From the NCBI GenBank assembly GCA_963765875.1, contig CAVXYK010000020.1:62001-126000 (forward strand): a stretch of 64,000 nt of DNA, written 5' to 3'. The notes beneath the pieces were generated by a model. That model saw only the letters and a list, made by a program, of their open reading frames with translations. It had not been told where the DNA came from and searched no databases. Positions 7,448-17,299 of this stretch are shown here, one piece after another; positions within the stretch are counted from its first letter, which is position 1; every line of letters starts with the position of its first letter. Source of the DNA: JAWKOK01 sp963765875 (GTDB lineage Bacteria > Chloroflexota > Anaerolineae > Caldilineales > Caldilineaceae). The position numbers and the translations under genes are program-made.

Positions 7448-8533
7448 TCATTTCTTACTCTTCATCCACGGATCCAACACATCTCTTAGACCGTCACCGA
7501 TCAGATAGATAGAGAGTGTCGCCATGAATATGAAGATGCCGGGCGCAATGACCAGCCAGGGAGCATCGGTGAAGTTGCCCAGTGATCCCTGCATCATGTT
7601 GCCCCAGCTCGGCCGCGGCGGGCCGATGCCCACGCCAAGGTAGCTGAGACCGGCTTCAGCGATGATGGCTCCGGCGATGGTGAAGATGGCCGCCACAATA
7701 ACGATCGAGGAGACGTTGGGTAGGACGTGTCGGGTCATGATGCGCCAGCTCGAACTGCCGACGGCCTGGCTGGCAATGATATATTCACGCTCGCGAATGG
7801 AAAATATCTGTCCGCGCACCAGCCTGGAGAGACTCATCCAGCTGAAGATGCCGATGAGAAACGCCAATCCCTCAGGTCCAGGCTGAAAGATTCTCGAGAG
7901 GATGATGAGCAGAAAGAGCAGCGGGATGCTGCCTAGCGTCATGATGATGGCATTGATGATGTCATCGATAAATGTCGCCGCATAGTAGCCGCTGATCAGG
8001 CCCACCGTCACGCCTAGGCCCAACGTGATCACTGCAACCCAGATGCCGATACGCAGCGAAATCCGTCCGCCGTAGAGGCCGCGGGTCAAGACGTCGCGGC
8101 CGGCCTGGTCGGTGCCCATCCAATGGCAATTCCCTTTTCCAGCACTGAAGCACTCGCTGACACCGACGCGGGACACGGCAAAAATGCTGCCCCAGAGCGA
8201 CCAATCACATCCGCCGTCGTCTTGGCAGGTGTTGGTAAACTCCTGGAATATCGGCCAGGATTCGTCGGCCCAAGTCGGTGGTTTGCTACGCTCGCGCAGG
8301 TTGGTGTCCAATGGGTCGAAGCCCAAAATGTTGTCACCGATCCATTGGGCTCCCACCGAGATGGAGATCACAAACGTCATTAGCAGAATGCCAAAGACCA
8401 TGAGCTTGTCCGCCCAGATTCTTGAGCCGACCATGCTCCAATAGCTGCGTTCCATAATCGGGGCGGACTCCGGCTCAGGTCGTTTGCGAGTCAATGATAT
8501 CGTTGCTGGCGCCGTGCGGTCACTTGTACTCAT
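7448..8533 (-). CDS. Peptide/nickel-type ABC transporter permease, DppC-like (cassette 1)
   Basis: The 361-residue protein begins with a cytoplasmic stretch and a first membrane helix (VFGILLMTFVISISVGAQW), then a long periplasmic loop containing the DppC hallmark GTDQAGRDVLTRGLYGGRISL. Five more helices and the EAA motif (REREYIIASQAVGSSSWRIMTRH) follow, then LSYLGVGIGPPRPSWG and a terminal LGDGLRDVLDP-type end. It pairs with the DppB-like gene at 8530, whose stop overlaps its start by 4 bases (ATGA), so translation is probably coupled. It should form half of the membrane channel for oligopeptides or related solutes. Confidence 0.9.
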   Translation of the reverse strand: MSTSDRTAPATISLTRKRPEPESAPIMERSYWSMVGSRIWADKLMVFGILLMTFVISISVGAQWIGDNILGFDPLDTNLRERSKPPTWADESWPIFQEFTNTCQDDGGCDWSLWGSIFAVSRVGVSECFSAGKGNCHWMGTDQAGRDVLTRGLYGGRISLRIGIWVAVITLGLGVTVGLISGYYAATFIDDIINAIIMTLGSIPLLFLLIILSRIFQPGPEGLAFLIGIFSWMSLSRLVRGQIFSIREREYIIASQAVGSSSWRIMTRHVLPNVSSIVIVAAIFTIAGAIIAEAGLSYLGVGIGPPRPSWGNMMQGSLGNFTDAPWLVIAPGIFIFMATLSIYLIGDGLRDVLDPWMKSKK

Positions 8534-9561
8534 CGTTCGTACCGAACCCTCGGATCGACAACACTGTAGAGTATGTCAACCATCAGAATGCCGATAATGC
8601 CGAGAAACGAGCTGATGACAAAGAGGGCCATCATCAGCGGATAATCACGTGCGTTCACTGCGGCGATCGCCAATCGTCCCATGCCGGGCCAAGAGAAGAC
8701 AATCTCGAAAAGCAGTGAACCGGATAGAAAGAGCAGAAAAATGCCGCCCAGGCCGGTGACAAACGGCATCATGGCATTGCGCAGGACATGACGCGTAATA
8801 ACACCATATTGTGATAGCCCCTTTGACTTTGCAGTGCGCACATAATCTTGGTTGAGCACATCCAGAATTTCGAAACGCAGAATGCGCGAAATGCTGATCC
8901 AACCGCCGATAGCGCCCACCGTTGCCGGTAAGATGAGATGATGGAGTCGATCGGTTAACGAGCCGTCCCCAATTGTATACATCCCCCCAAGCGGTACGAT
9001 TCCCAGATATCCGCCCAGCACAACCAGCAGGATCAGACCGATCCACCAGTCCGGTACCGTGTTGATAAGTACGGTGCCCACGCGAATTGTGTTGTCGGGC
9101 CATCGGCCTCGCTTCATCGCACTGATGATGCCGAGGGGTACGCCGATCACAATGCTCAGAACCATGCTCGAGAATCCGAGCAAGAATGTGGCGGGAATGC
9201 GCTCAACAATCAGATCGATGACTGACTCACCCTTGAACGAGAACGAACGTCCAAAGTCAAGACGTACGATGCCTTTGCCGCACTTTTGCGGGTTTGCCAA
9301 ACATTGGCCGCCTCGCCAGGTCGCAGTTGCGGGCACCCGATCTTCTCCCGTCATCCAGGTTATGTATTGGACTGGAATCGAGCGATCCAGGCCGTAGTGG
9401 CGCTCGAGTCGAGCCATATCAGCTGAAGTACTGGACGGGTCGTCGTCCAGAAACTGTAGCGGACCGCCAGGGGCCATCTGATAGACGGTGAAGGCAATTA
9501 GTGTGGCAATGAACATTAACACGATGGACTGCAGGCCACGCCGTACGATGTATCGAGTCAT
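8530..9561 (-). CDS. Peptide/nickel-type ABC transporter permease, DppB-like (cassette 1)
   Basis: The 343-residue protein starts MTRYIVRRGLQSI and has the family's LDRSIPVQYITWM loop, LDFGRSFSFKGESVIDLI, helices including TFLLGFSSMVLSIVIGVPLG, the EAA loop (VLNQDYVRTAKSKGLSQY), and the VDPRVRYER ending. It is the DppB-type inner-membrane partner of the downstream DppC-like permease. A perfect stem-loop (9592-9623) separates it from its binding-protein gene. Confidence 0.9.
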   Translation of the reverse strand: MTRYIVRRGLQSIVLMFIATLIAFTVYQMAPGGPLQFLDDDPSSTSADMARLERHYGLDRSIPVQYITWMTGEDRVPATATWRGGQCLANPQKCGKGIVRLDFGRSFSFKGESVIDLIVERIPATFLLGFSSMVLSIVIGVPLGIISAMKRGRWPDNTIRVGTVLINTVPDWWIGLILLVVLGGYLGIVPLGGMYTIGDGSLTDRLHHLILPATVGAIGGWISISRILRFEILDVLNQDYVRTAKSKGLSQYGVITRHVLRNAMMPFVTGLGGIFLLFLSGSLLFEIVFSWPGMGRLAIAAVNARDYPLMMALFVISSFLGIIGILMVDILYSVVDPRVRYER

Positions 9562-9591
9562 GATGGTTGTCTCATTCGGAACGTCTCAAAG

Positions 9592-9623
9592 AAGGTGAGT
9601 TGTGCGTACGCACAACTCACCTT
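9592..9623. promoter_or_regulatory. Intercistronic stem-loop, binding protein/permease gap (cassette 1)
   Basis: A perfect 32-base palindrome runs from AAGGTGAGTTGTGCGT to its reverse complement. It has no T run. In such cassettes a stem-loop at this place often protects or partly terminates the message, giving more binding protein than permease; that role is inferred here. Confidence 0.6.
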
Positions 9624-9637
9624 GCATCAATCCGGCG

Positions 9638-11473
9638 CTATTCCCCCGCGTCTTCTCGGATGAACCAGTCTTCGCTGTTCCACCCGATGCCGAGGGGTGA
9701 GCTGTTGTCGATTCCATCGATTCGGTTGTTCTGTCCACTCCAGGCCTTCTGATAGAAGAGGAAGACGTAGGGAGCAGCATCTGAGATAATATTTTGGATT
9801 TCCTGATATTTCTCACGTCGGAAATCGGTATCGTAACTCTTGCCCGCCTCGTCAAATAGGGCCTCGACCTCCGGACTGTCATAGGCTACCGAGTTCAATT
9901 CCGGGATATTCTCCGCTGCCCAGATCGAGTTCATGATATGGGGTTCAATCGTAGAATTCCAACCGCCGATGAACATATCCCAGTCCGGCTCTTCCGAATC
10001 GGTGGCTTCCAAGAAGCTAGCCCATTCCAGCGCCTGGATCTCGACGTTGATGCCAACGTCACGCAGATTGTCCTCCACGGCCAGGGCGATCAGCTCGCGA
10101 GTCTTGCTTGTATTCGGGCCGTAGATCAGACGCAGCGTCAGTTGCTCGCCATCGGCATCCAGCATCTCGCCGCTGCCGGCATCATAGATGTAGCCCGCCT
10201 CTTCAAACTTGGAAATGGCTGTCTCTACATCGTAGGGATAACACTCTGCGTCGGGTGCATAGACCCAGGAGGTCTCCGGGAAGACCGAACAGAGACGCTT
10301 GGCCTGGCCCAGCATCACAGCGTCGGTGATCAGCTCCTTGTCGATGGCGTAGTTGATGGCGTGGCGTACGTTGATATCGTGGGTTGGATATCCCTCGCGC
10401 ATGTTCAGGCCGACATAGCTCCAGCGTGCGGCCGCAGGCCACCACTCGTAGACAGAGATGTCGTCCAACGAACGGGCTTCATCCAATTTTTCCGGATCGA
10501 TATAGGCTGTATCGGTCTCGCCGCTCTTCATTTTTTCATAAGCGATGTCCGGATCGGGCACAATGACATCAACCTGCCGGTCGAAGTTTGGTCGTCCCTT
10601 GTACCAGTACATGTCATTGGCTTCGTAGATCGAGTTCTGATCACGCTTCCACTCGACTAACTTGTAGGGGCCTGATACCACCGAAGGAGCATTGATTTCA
10701 GGATTGGTTTCAGGGTCAGCCCAGTCCAGTTCTTCCCAAATGTGCTTGGGCAGCGGTGTGATCAGGCCGGACATCTGCCCAAGCGCCGGAGCATAGATCT
10801 CATCGATTTTCACTTCCAGTGTGTAATCGTCCAGTGCTTCGTACGACGTCATGAACTCAAGCTGAGATCGATATGGGTAGCCGTTATCCGGGTCGTTGGC
10901 CATGTCGTAAGTCCACTTGAAGTCGTTGGCCGTGATCGGCTCGCCATCACTCCACAACATGCCTTCACGTAGATTGAAGGTGAAGGTCAGACCGTCCTCG
11001 GAAATCGCGTAGCTCTCGGCCATGTTGGGAATATACTCAAGCGTCTCTTCATCCAAACGCAGAAGACCACCGGCATAGACCATTCCTTGTGCGCCTCGTG
11101 ACGCCGAATCCGTCGTGTTGTAGGGATGGAAACTCACGAAGTCGGAGGTGGAGGAACTGCGATACTCACCGCCAAAGTTGTCACGTGGCGTCGTCACATC
11201 TTCATCGCTGGTGACGGCAATACCGGCTTGAACGTCGCCTTGAGAAGCCGACGATTCCTGCACAGCCTCATTGGCTTCTTCTTCAGCTTCTTCTTCTACA
11301 GCAGCTTCTTCGGTCGGCGCCGCTGCCTCGACAGCTTCGCTTTCGACAGCGGCGGGGGCCTCCTCTTCCACAGGCGCGGAGGGCGCAGAGCGGCCACAGG
11401 CGCCCAGAACCATCGCGACGATGAGCAGAGAGACAACTAGCAGTAGCTGTTTTCTTGATTCAGGTCTGAACAT
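9638..11473 (-). CDS. ABC transporter substrate-binding lipoprotein, family 5 (cassette 1)
   Basis: The 611-residue protein has a signal peptide and lipobox ending VLGAC (Cys26), an Ala/Glu-rich linker to about residue 95, and a SBP_bac_5 domain. The latter includes GLTFTFNLREGMLWSDGEPITANDF, YEKMKSGETDTAYI, and VRHAINYAIDKELI. It should be anchored to the outer face of the membrane and deliver peptides or related ligands to the permeases downstream. A 12-bp-arm hairpin (11542-11572) lies in its upstream region. Peptide, nickel, sugar-oligomer or opine ligands are all possible in this family. Confidence 0.9.
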   Translation of the reverse strand: MFRPESRKQLLLVVSLLIVAMVLGACGRSAPSAPVEEEAPAAVESEAVEAAAPTEEAAVEEEAEEEANEAVQESSASQGDVQAGIAVTSDEDVTTPRDNFGGEYRSSSTSDFVSFHPYNTTDSASRGAQGMVYAGGLLRLDEETLEYIPNMAESYAISEDGLTFTFNLREGMLWSDGEPITANDFKWTYDMANDPDNGYPYRSQLEFMTSYEALDDYTLEVKIDEIYAPALGQMSGLITPLPKHIWEELDWADPETNPEINAPSVVSGPYKLVEWKRDQNSIYEANDMYWYKGRPNFDRQVDVIVPDPDIAYEKMKSGETDTAYIDPEKLDEARSLDDISVYEWWPAAARWSYVGLNMREGYPTHDINVRHAINYAIDKELITDAVMLGQAKRLCSVFPETSWVYAPDAECYPYDVETAISKFEEAGYIYDAGSGEMLDADGEQLTLRLIYGPNTSKTRELIALAVEDNLRDVGINVEIQALEWASFLEATDSEEPDWDMFIGGWNSTIEPHIMNSIWAAENIPELNSVAYDSPEVEALFDEAGKSYDTDFRREKYQEIQNIISDAAPYVFLFYQKAWSGQNNRIDGIDNSSPLGIGWNSEDWFIREDAGE

Positions 11474-12009
11474 TGATTTCTCCTCTGTGGGATATACGCT
11501 ACGGGCATTGTAAATCTTGATCGTTTCGAGGCGTGAACAACATAATCAGTCTCATTCATCGAGACTGATTATGGATGACGGCGCCATGCAGATCAGATGC
11601 TATTTGAATACCACAGGTATCACAAGAAGTTTGGTGACTATCTACATTGTGGCAATCGAATATGAACAAAGTATGAAGTGGATATGAGGCATTGGCAAGA
11701 AATGAGTAGCGCGTCTGTGGTGTTTTGCTCTTTTTTGTCACAGATTTACACAGATGAAAAAGGATTGACACAGATAGGACGAAAGGCACTCCTGGAATCT
11801 GAAAAATATCTGTGAAAATTGTCCCTTTATCTGTGTCAACCTATGACTCCACTGCAAAAACGACCATATCAGCCACAGATGGACACAAATAAATGCAGAT
11901 GGAAAGAGCTTTTCCTCTGTGAACCTCTGTGCCCCCTCCGTGTATCCGTGGTGAAAAGACCTTTTTGCAGTAGAGTCATCTGTGGCTAATTCCTATGCGT
12001 CTCTGCGTG
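11474..12009. repeat. Intergenic region with CACAGAT-type foldback repeats
   Basis: ATAATCAGTCTC (11542-11553) and its exact complement (11561-11572) form a hairpin before the binding-protein gene. From about 11738 to 11985 there are several copies of the CACAGATxxACACAGAT motif in both orientations. An 18-base arm at 11843-11860 pairs with 11962-11979 (17 of 18). No gene is evident. Confidence 0.6.
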
Positions 12010-13044
12010 TCACTTCTTGTTCTTCAACATCGGATCCAGCGCATCGCGCAGGCCGTCGCCGATCAGATAGAAGGCGAGTACGGTCAACGTGATCAGCAGC
12101 CCGGGCCAGAAGAGCAGATGGAGTGCGATAAAATCCTGGGTGATCGGCTCGCGCAGAAAGACGAAATTGTTGGCTCTGGTCAGCATGCTGCCCCAGGTAG
12201 CGGTGGGCGGTTGGATGCCCAAGCCCAAGAAACTCAGTGCCGATTCGACCAGGATCAACGTTCCGATGTCAATCGCCGTGACCACGATGATGACAGGGAT
12301 GCTGTTGGGAATCAGGTGCTGCACCATGATGCGCCAGTTGCGGGCGCCGATCGAGCGTGCGGCCAGTGTGTAGTCCAACTCCTTGACCTTGAACACATTG
12401 CCGCGCATGAAACGCGCTGTGCCGAACCAGCCGAGAAATCCCAGGAAAAGTGTTAGGGTTAATGGATTGGGCTTAAAAATGGCTGAGACGATGATCAGCA
12501 AATAGATGGCCGGAATCGACAACATCGTGTTGATGAACCACATGATTGAATCATCAACCAATCCACCTGCATAACCGGCAACCGTTCCGACGGATATCCC
12601 AAGGATTAGCGAGATGGATGCGGCAGCCAGGGCAATCGTCAAACTGACGCGCCCGCCATAGAGCAGGCGCGCCAACTGGTCGCGTCCCAATTGGTCCGTG
12701 CCCAACCAATGGGGCACGCCGCCCGATTCGCCGAGCATCACGCGAGCCGTGATCGGATCCATGCCCAGACGCCATTTGATGTAGGGCCCCAGATAGGGCT
12801 GCTGGAAAGAGTTGTCCGGATTGGTGTCGTTGGGACCGACGCCGACGAGTCCGTTGACAATGGGACCGGCAAATATGGAGAGCAGGGCCAGCACGAGCAC
12901 AAATGACAGGGCGGTCAGGGTCAGCCTGTCGCGACGCAAGCTCTTACGCGCCATGCTCCAATAGGTTTGGGGCTCGCGACGCAATTGCGGTTCGATGTAG
13001 TCTGCTGCAGACTCTCTGGTGACGGAGACTGGAGTGGCACTCAT
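12010..13044 (-). CDS. Peptide/nickel-type ABC transporter permease, DppC-like (cassette 2)
   Basis: The product has 344 residues from ATG 13044 (MSATPVSV). It shows SMARKSLRRDRLTLTALSFV, the hallmark GTDQLGRDQLARLLYGGRVSL, an EAA loop (VKELDYTLAARSIGARNWRIM), and LSFLGLGIQPPTATWG, ending LIGDGLRDALDPMLKNKK. It is the DppC partner of the frameshifted DppB-like gene upstream. The first ATG at 13074 would add 10 residues; an AGAAAGAG shortly before 13044 supports the shorter form. Confidence 0.9.
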   Translation of the reverse strand: MSATPVSVTRESAADYIEPQLRREPQTYWSMARKSLRRDRLTLTALSFVLVLALLSIFAGPIVNGLVGVGPNDTNPDNSFQQPYLGPYIKWRLGMDPITARVMLGESGGVPHWLGTDQLGRDQLARLLYGGRVSLTIALAAASISLILGISVGTVAGYAGGLVDDSIMWFINTMLSIPAIYLLIIVSAIFKPNPLTLTLFLGFLGWFGTARFMRGNVFKVKELDYTLAARSIGARNWRIMVQHLIPNSIPVIIVVTAIDIGTLILVESALSFLGLGIQPPTATWGSMLTRANNFVFLREPITQDFIALHLLFWPGLLITLTVLAFYLIGDGLRDALDPMLKNKK

Positions 13045-13129
13045 GAATGCTCTTTCTGACAATGTCCGACACATGGCCGGAAGTTTTCGAGTTCAGCCTT
13101 GGGTCCTCTACTGGACAGGCGCTGCGCTG

Positions 13130-14195
13130 TTATGAAAGCCGTACGCGCGGATCGACGAGACCGTAGAGGATATCGGACAATAGATTGCCAAGAATGACCA
13201 ACAGCGAGAAGAACATGACCGCGCCCAACACCATCGGGTAGTCTCGTTGGAAGGCAGCGTTCAAGGTCAAACGTCCCATCCCCGGCCAGGCGAAGACCGT
13301 CTCAACGACCACCGCTCCGGTGAGCACGCCCAGGATGGCCGGCCCTAGGATGGTCATCATGGGAATCAGGGCGTTGCGCAGCGCATGCACAAACCAGACA
13401 CGGCGGGCCGGCAGGCCCTTTGCCTGAGCTGTTCGCACGTAGTCGGTGTGAATGACCTCCAGCGTTTCAGTGCGCATGATGCGACTAAACAGGGCAATGC
13501 CGCCAAAAGAGAGCACAAGCGCAGGCATGATCAGATGCTGCAAGCGGTCCAGCGGATCAAATTCCTGGGTCAACGTAACGGTTTGACGCCCGCCGGTCGG
13601 TAGCCAACCCAACGCCACGCCAAAGAGCAGGATCATCATCAGCCCCATCCAAAAAGCCGGGACAGCCTGAAAGATCACGGCGAAGAATCGACTCAATGCA
13701 TCGAACCAGGAGCCACGATAGACTGCGCTGATTACACCAAGCGGGACGCCGAGCACCAGCGATAGAAAAAGCGCGGCAATGCCCAATTCCAGGGTCGCCG
13801 GCATCCGTTCAACCAGTCGATCCCAGACTGGCTGTTTCGTCTGCAAACTGGTGCCCAGGTTGCCGCGTACAATACCGCCACCAGTGTTGCAGACGGTCAT
13901 ATCGACGCCGCCCACATAACCGCAGGTGTTTGTCGGTGAAGTGAATTGGGCCACCACATCACCCTTTCGAACGATCATCCCGGAAAACCAGGTCATATAT
14001 TGCATGGGCAGCGGCTGGTCTAGCCCAAGCTGCTGACGCATGATCTCTCGCGTCTTCGTCCGTGATGCTTGGATCAAACGTACGAATCAAAATGGGGTCG
14101 CCGGGGGCCGAATTGACAAGCAAAAAGCTGATGATGCTGATGCCGATCATTGTCGGAATCGCCTGCAAGAGGCGTCGCATGATGTAACGCGTCAT
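13130..14195 (-). CDS. Peptide/nickel-type ABC transporter permease, DppB-like (cassette 2), frame interrupted
   Basis: The first 50 residues (MTRYIMRRLLQAIPTMIGIS...DPSITDED) are in one frame. The rest (REIMRQQLGLDQPLPMQYMTW to VDPRVRLS) is in another, with the change near 14053. Removing one base there gives DEAREIMRQQLGLDQP, the expected family sequence, about 354 residues in all. The later part has all DppB landmarks, including LEVIHTDYVRTAQAKGLPAR. A single surplus base in an otherwise perfect gene suggests an assembly error; a recent frameshift is the alternative. Confidence 0.82.
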
Positions 14196-14238
14196 CGGAG
14201 AGCACCTATGGAAACGAAGATAATCTGAAAAAGAAAAC

Positions 14239-14351
14239 GTGAAACGTGAGGTCTTGTGAAGACCGGCCGGGCGCTATTGGGGCAGTCTTGGACAGACTTG
14301 TCGTTTCCCAATAATCGGGGCCGTATCCTTCACGTCGACCTCACGTTTCAC
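14239..14351. promoter_or_regulatory. Intercistronic foldback, binding protein/permease gap (cassette 2)
   Basis: GTGAAACGTGAGGTC (14239-14253) and GACCTCACGTTTCAC (14337-14351) are exact inverted repeats. A second partial pairing lies inside. The location matches the stem-loops of cassettes 1 and 3. Confidence 0.5.
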
Positions 14352-14398
14352 GCATCATTCAATACACATAAAACGCTTGACGGACTGCCTCACCGCCG

Positions 14399-16162
14399 CT
14401 ACTCCTGGAACGACGTATCGTACCACTCATTCAGATTCCAGTAGAAGCTCCACGGACCCGGTTCAATCCCTTCCCAACCGGCGTCGTAGGCGTTGTTGCC
14501 GACCGAGCCGGTCACGAAGACATAGGCAATGTCGTCGTGGACCATCTGCTGGATCTCCTGGTAGAAGGGCGCCCGATCTTCCGGCGCGCATCCAGGCACG
14601 GAAACGCCCTGTTCCAACAGTTCATCCATGCGCTCGCTCTGGTAGCTGACAAAGTTGAATCCGCTGCCCGGCGTGTCAAAGCGGGAGTGCCAGAATGAAT
14701 CGTCATTGGGGTCGCTGCCGATACCCGTCCAGCCGATGATGACCATGTCGAAGGTCTGGCCCAGCAGATTGTCGACAACAGTGCCGAAATCAATCGCTTC
14801 AAAGTTGACCTGGAACCCGACCGAGCCCAATTGGTCCTGGACCAACACGCCCAGATCCTCGCGGGTCGTGTTGCCCGAGTTGGTCATCAGACCCAGTTCG
14901 AGCTTCATCCCGTCCTTTTCGCGCACGCCGTCGCCATCTGAATCGACCCAACCTGCGTCATCCAGAATCTGGGCGGCCAGCTCAGGATCGTATGCATAGG
15001 GCTCAATGGAGGGATCGTGGGCCCATTCAACCGCGGGCAGGACGTTCGATCCGATCTGATAGCCCTGTCCCAGGTAGACGTTCTCGATAATACTTTCGTA
15101 GTCCAGGCTGTGAGCGATGGCCAAACGTACGTTCTTATCGCTCAAAATCGGATGGGGATCCTGTTCGATGAAGTTGCCGTCTTCATCCTGGCCGGGCTGC
15201 GGGTTCTCAGGGTTGGCCAGATTCAGGCCGATATAGTTATAGCCGTCATCCTTGAAGTTAAACCGTTCGAGGTTTGGATCGGCGTCAATGGTTGTGAGCT
15301 GTTCCGGCTGAGCCGCAATGAAGTCAACCTCGCCGCTTTGCAGTTGGGCCAGTCGAGCGCCCGGGTCCGGCACGATGCGCCAGATCATGCCATCCATGTT
15401 GGCCGCGCCGTCGGCGTATTCGTCGTTGCGTACCAGGATGGTGTTGTCATCTCGTGCCCAGCTCTGGAAGATCAGCGGGCCTGCGCTCACGGCAGGGGCG
15501 TCATTCATGGGATTGTCCATGATGTCGCTGAAATCTTCTGCATAGAGGTGGCTCGGGAGCCAACCCAGCGTCAGATCGTTGAGCGCATCGCACTTGACTT
15601 CCTTGAACGTGATCTGCACGGTCTGCGGATCTAACACTTCGATGGTCTCGATGAACTCCACATTGCTCTTGCGCGGCGTCTCGACCAGCTCACTGGCAAT
15701 GGCATCGTAGGTATACTTGAAGTCGTCGGCATCGACAGCCTCGCCGTCGCTCCAGAAAACGTCATCTCGCAGGTTGAATTTCCAAATCAGTCCATCCTCA
15801 GAAACATCCCAGCTCTCGGCCATAGCACCGGCCGGCAGCAGATTGCCGCCCGGCTCCAAGGCGCCCGAAACTGGGTTGAGACCAATCAGGCCCGGAAAAA
15901 GAAGCGCATGAATGGCGCTACTCGCATTGTCCGACGACAGAATGGGATTGAGGATTGAGGCGTCGGTGAGTGACGCGCGTGTCCAGACGCCGCCTGTGGT
16001 GGCTTCACCGGCCGCGCCATCACCCTCGTCTGCTGAAGGTTCGGCTGCGGCCGCATCGGCAGGCGCATCCGCCGGAGCGAGGGGCTCAGGCTGGGCACAG
16101 GCGCCTAGCACCAAGGCAAGCACCAAAGACAACCCGACCAACAGTGTAAGTTTTCGTTGCAT
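14399..16162 (-). CDS. ABC transporter substrate-binding lipoprotein, family 5 (cassette 2)
   Basis: The 587-residue protein has a signal peptide with lipobox VLGAC (Cys22), an Ala/Glu/Asp-rich linker, and a SBP_bac_5 domain with DGLIWKFNLRDDVFWSDGEA, DFKYTYDAI, LAQLQSGEVDFI and VRLAIAHSLDYESI. An internal WVDSDGDGVREKDG is a calcium-loop-like segment seen in many members of this family. It should supply ligand to the permeases at 12010-14195. The reading frame is intact, unlike its two neighbours. Confidence 0.9.
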   Translation of the reverse strand: MQRKLTLLVGLSLVLALVLGACAQPEPLAPADAPADAAAAEPSADEGDGAAGEATTGGVWTRASLTDASILNPILSSDNASSAIHALLFPGLIGLNPVSGALEPGGNLLPAGAMAESWDVSEDGLIWKFNLRDDVFWSDGEAVDADDFKYTYDAIASELVETPRKSNVEFIETIEVLDPQTVQITFKEVKCDALNDLTLGWLPSHLYAEDFSDIMDNPMNDAPAVSAGPLIFQSWARDDNTILVRNDEYADGAANMDGMIWRIVPDPGARLAQLQSGEVDFIAAQPEQLTTIDADPNLERFNFKDDGYNYIGLNLANPENPQPGQDEDGNFIEQDPHPILSDKNVRLAIAHSLDYESIIENVYLGQGYQIGSNVLPAVEWAHDPSIEPYAYDPELAAQILDDAGWVDSDGDGVREKDGMKLELGLMTNSGNTTREDLGVLVQDQLGSVGFQVNFEAIDFGTVVDNLLGQTFDMVIIGWTGIGSDPNDDSFWHSRFDTPGSGFNFVSYQSERMDELLEQGVSVPGCAPEDRAPFYQEIQQMVHDDIAYVFVTGSVGNNAYDAGWEGIEPGPWSFYWNLNEWYDTSFQE

Positions 16163-16262
16163 GGCTGACTCCTTCTATAGATTAAAAAATGGAGTATAAA
16201 CGTGGGATGTGAGGTGCACCGATTGGCAGGTCAGTCGGCGCACCTTACATCTTACAAATATC

Positions 16263-17283
16263 CTATTGATTCAGACGAGGATCAAACGCATCTCGTAGGC
16301 CGTCGCCCAAAAAGTTGAAGGCCAGCGTTGTGATGGTCAGCGCGATTGCCGGCGCAAACAACTGCAAGGGCGCGACGCGCAGCGCGCCGTAGGTTTCGGA
16401 GATCATCATTCCCCAGCTCGGTGTCGGTGGGTTGGCGCCCAGGCCGATGAAGGAGAGAAAGGCCTCCGTCAAGATGTAGCCAGGGATGGCCAATGTTTCA
16501 AAGACAATGCAGGTGCCCACGATGTTGGGCAGTAGGTGCTTGAACACAATACGCCAGTTTGAACTGCCGACCGACTTGGCCGCCTCAATGAATTCTTTTT
16601 GCTTCAGAGAGAGCGTCTGGCCACGGGCGATGCGCGCCATGCCCAGCCAATTGATCAGACCCAGCGCCACGAAGACGAAAAAGAGACCACCCATGGCTTG
16701 ATCAAGCTCAATCAGCGCCGTAGCGATCGGCCCCGTATCTTCTGTAGCCGACATCGCCTTGAAATAGACCTGCATGAGAATGATGAAGATGATGAGCGGA
16801 AAGCCGTAGAGGAAATCCACGAAACGCATCATGGCATTGTCGATACTGGGACGGCTGAACCCGGCAACCAAGCCGTATATCAGGCCAACCACTAGGCTGA
16901 CCGTCGCTGCAATAACGGCAACCGAAAGGGAAATGCGGGCGCCATACATGGTTCGACTCAGATTATCTCGCCCCAGGTAGTCTGTCCCGAGGTAGTAGAC
17001 GCCGCCGTCCGGCGCCGGCGTAAATGCCGGTGCATTGGTGTTGAGGAAATCGACTGTGGCATAGTTGTAAGGTGCCAACAGCGGGACCGCCTCTTGACCG
17101 GTGAAAATCGTAAAAACAAACGTGTCAGCAAAAGTGGCGACAAAGACCATGCCCCAGAATGACAACAATGCTCACGACAGCAGCCTTGTTGCGCATCAAC
17201 TGACGGATTGCATCGCCGGTGGGCGTACGTCGCTTTGTCTTCGGTTCAGCTTGGTTATTGAGAGTTAGTGATCCAGCAGCCAT
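16263..17283 (-). CDS. Peptide/nickel-type ABC transporter permease, DppC-like (cassette 3), frame interrupted
   Basis: From ATG 17283 the sequence reads MAAGSLTLNNQ...DAIRQLMRNKAAVVSIVVIL, then shifts near 17153 into the frame that continues GMVFVATFADTFVFTIF to the stop. Taking one G from the GGGG run restores VVILGMVFVA. The main part has GTDYLGRDNLSRTMYGARISL, the EAA loop (LKQKEFIEAAKSVGSSNWRIV), LSFIGLGANPPTPSWG and GDGLRDAFDPRLNQ. The restored length is about 339 residues. Confidence 0.82.
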
Positions 17284-17299
17284 CGAATTATCCTACCGT

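Noticed and set aside
7107..7451. A 114-codon minus-strand frame inside the MITE-like element
   Set aside because: It spans the inverted repeats and has random-looking composition with no start signal.
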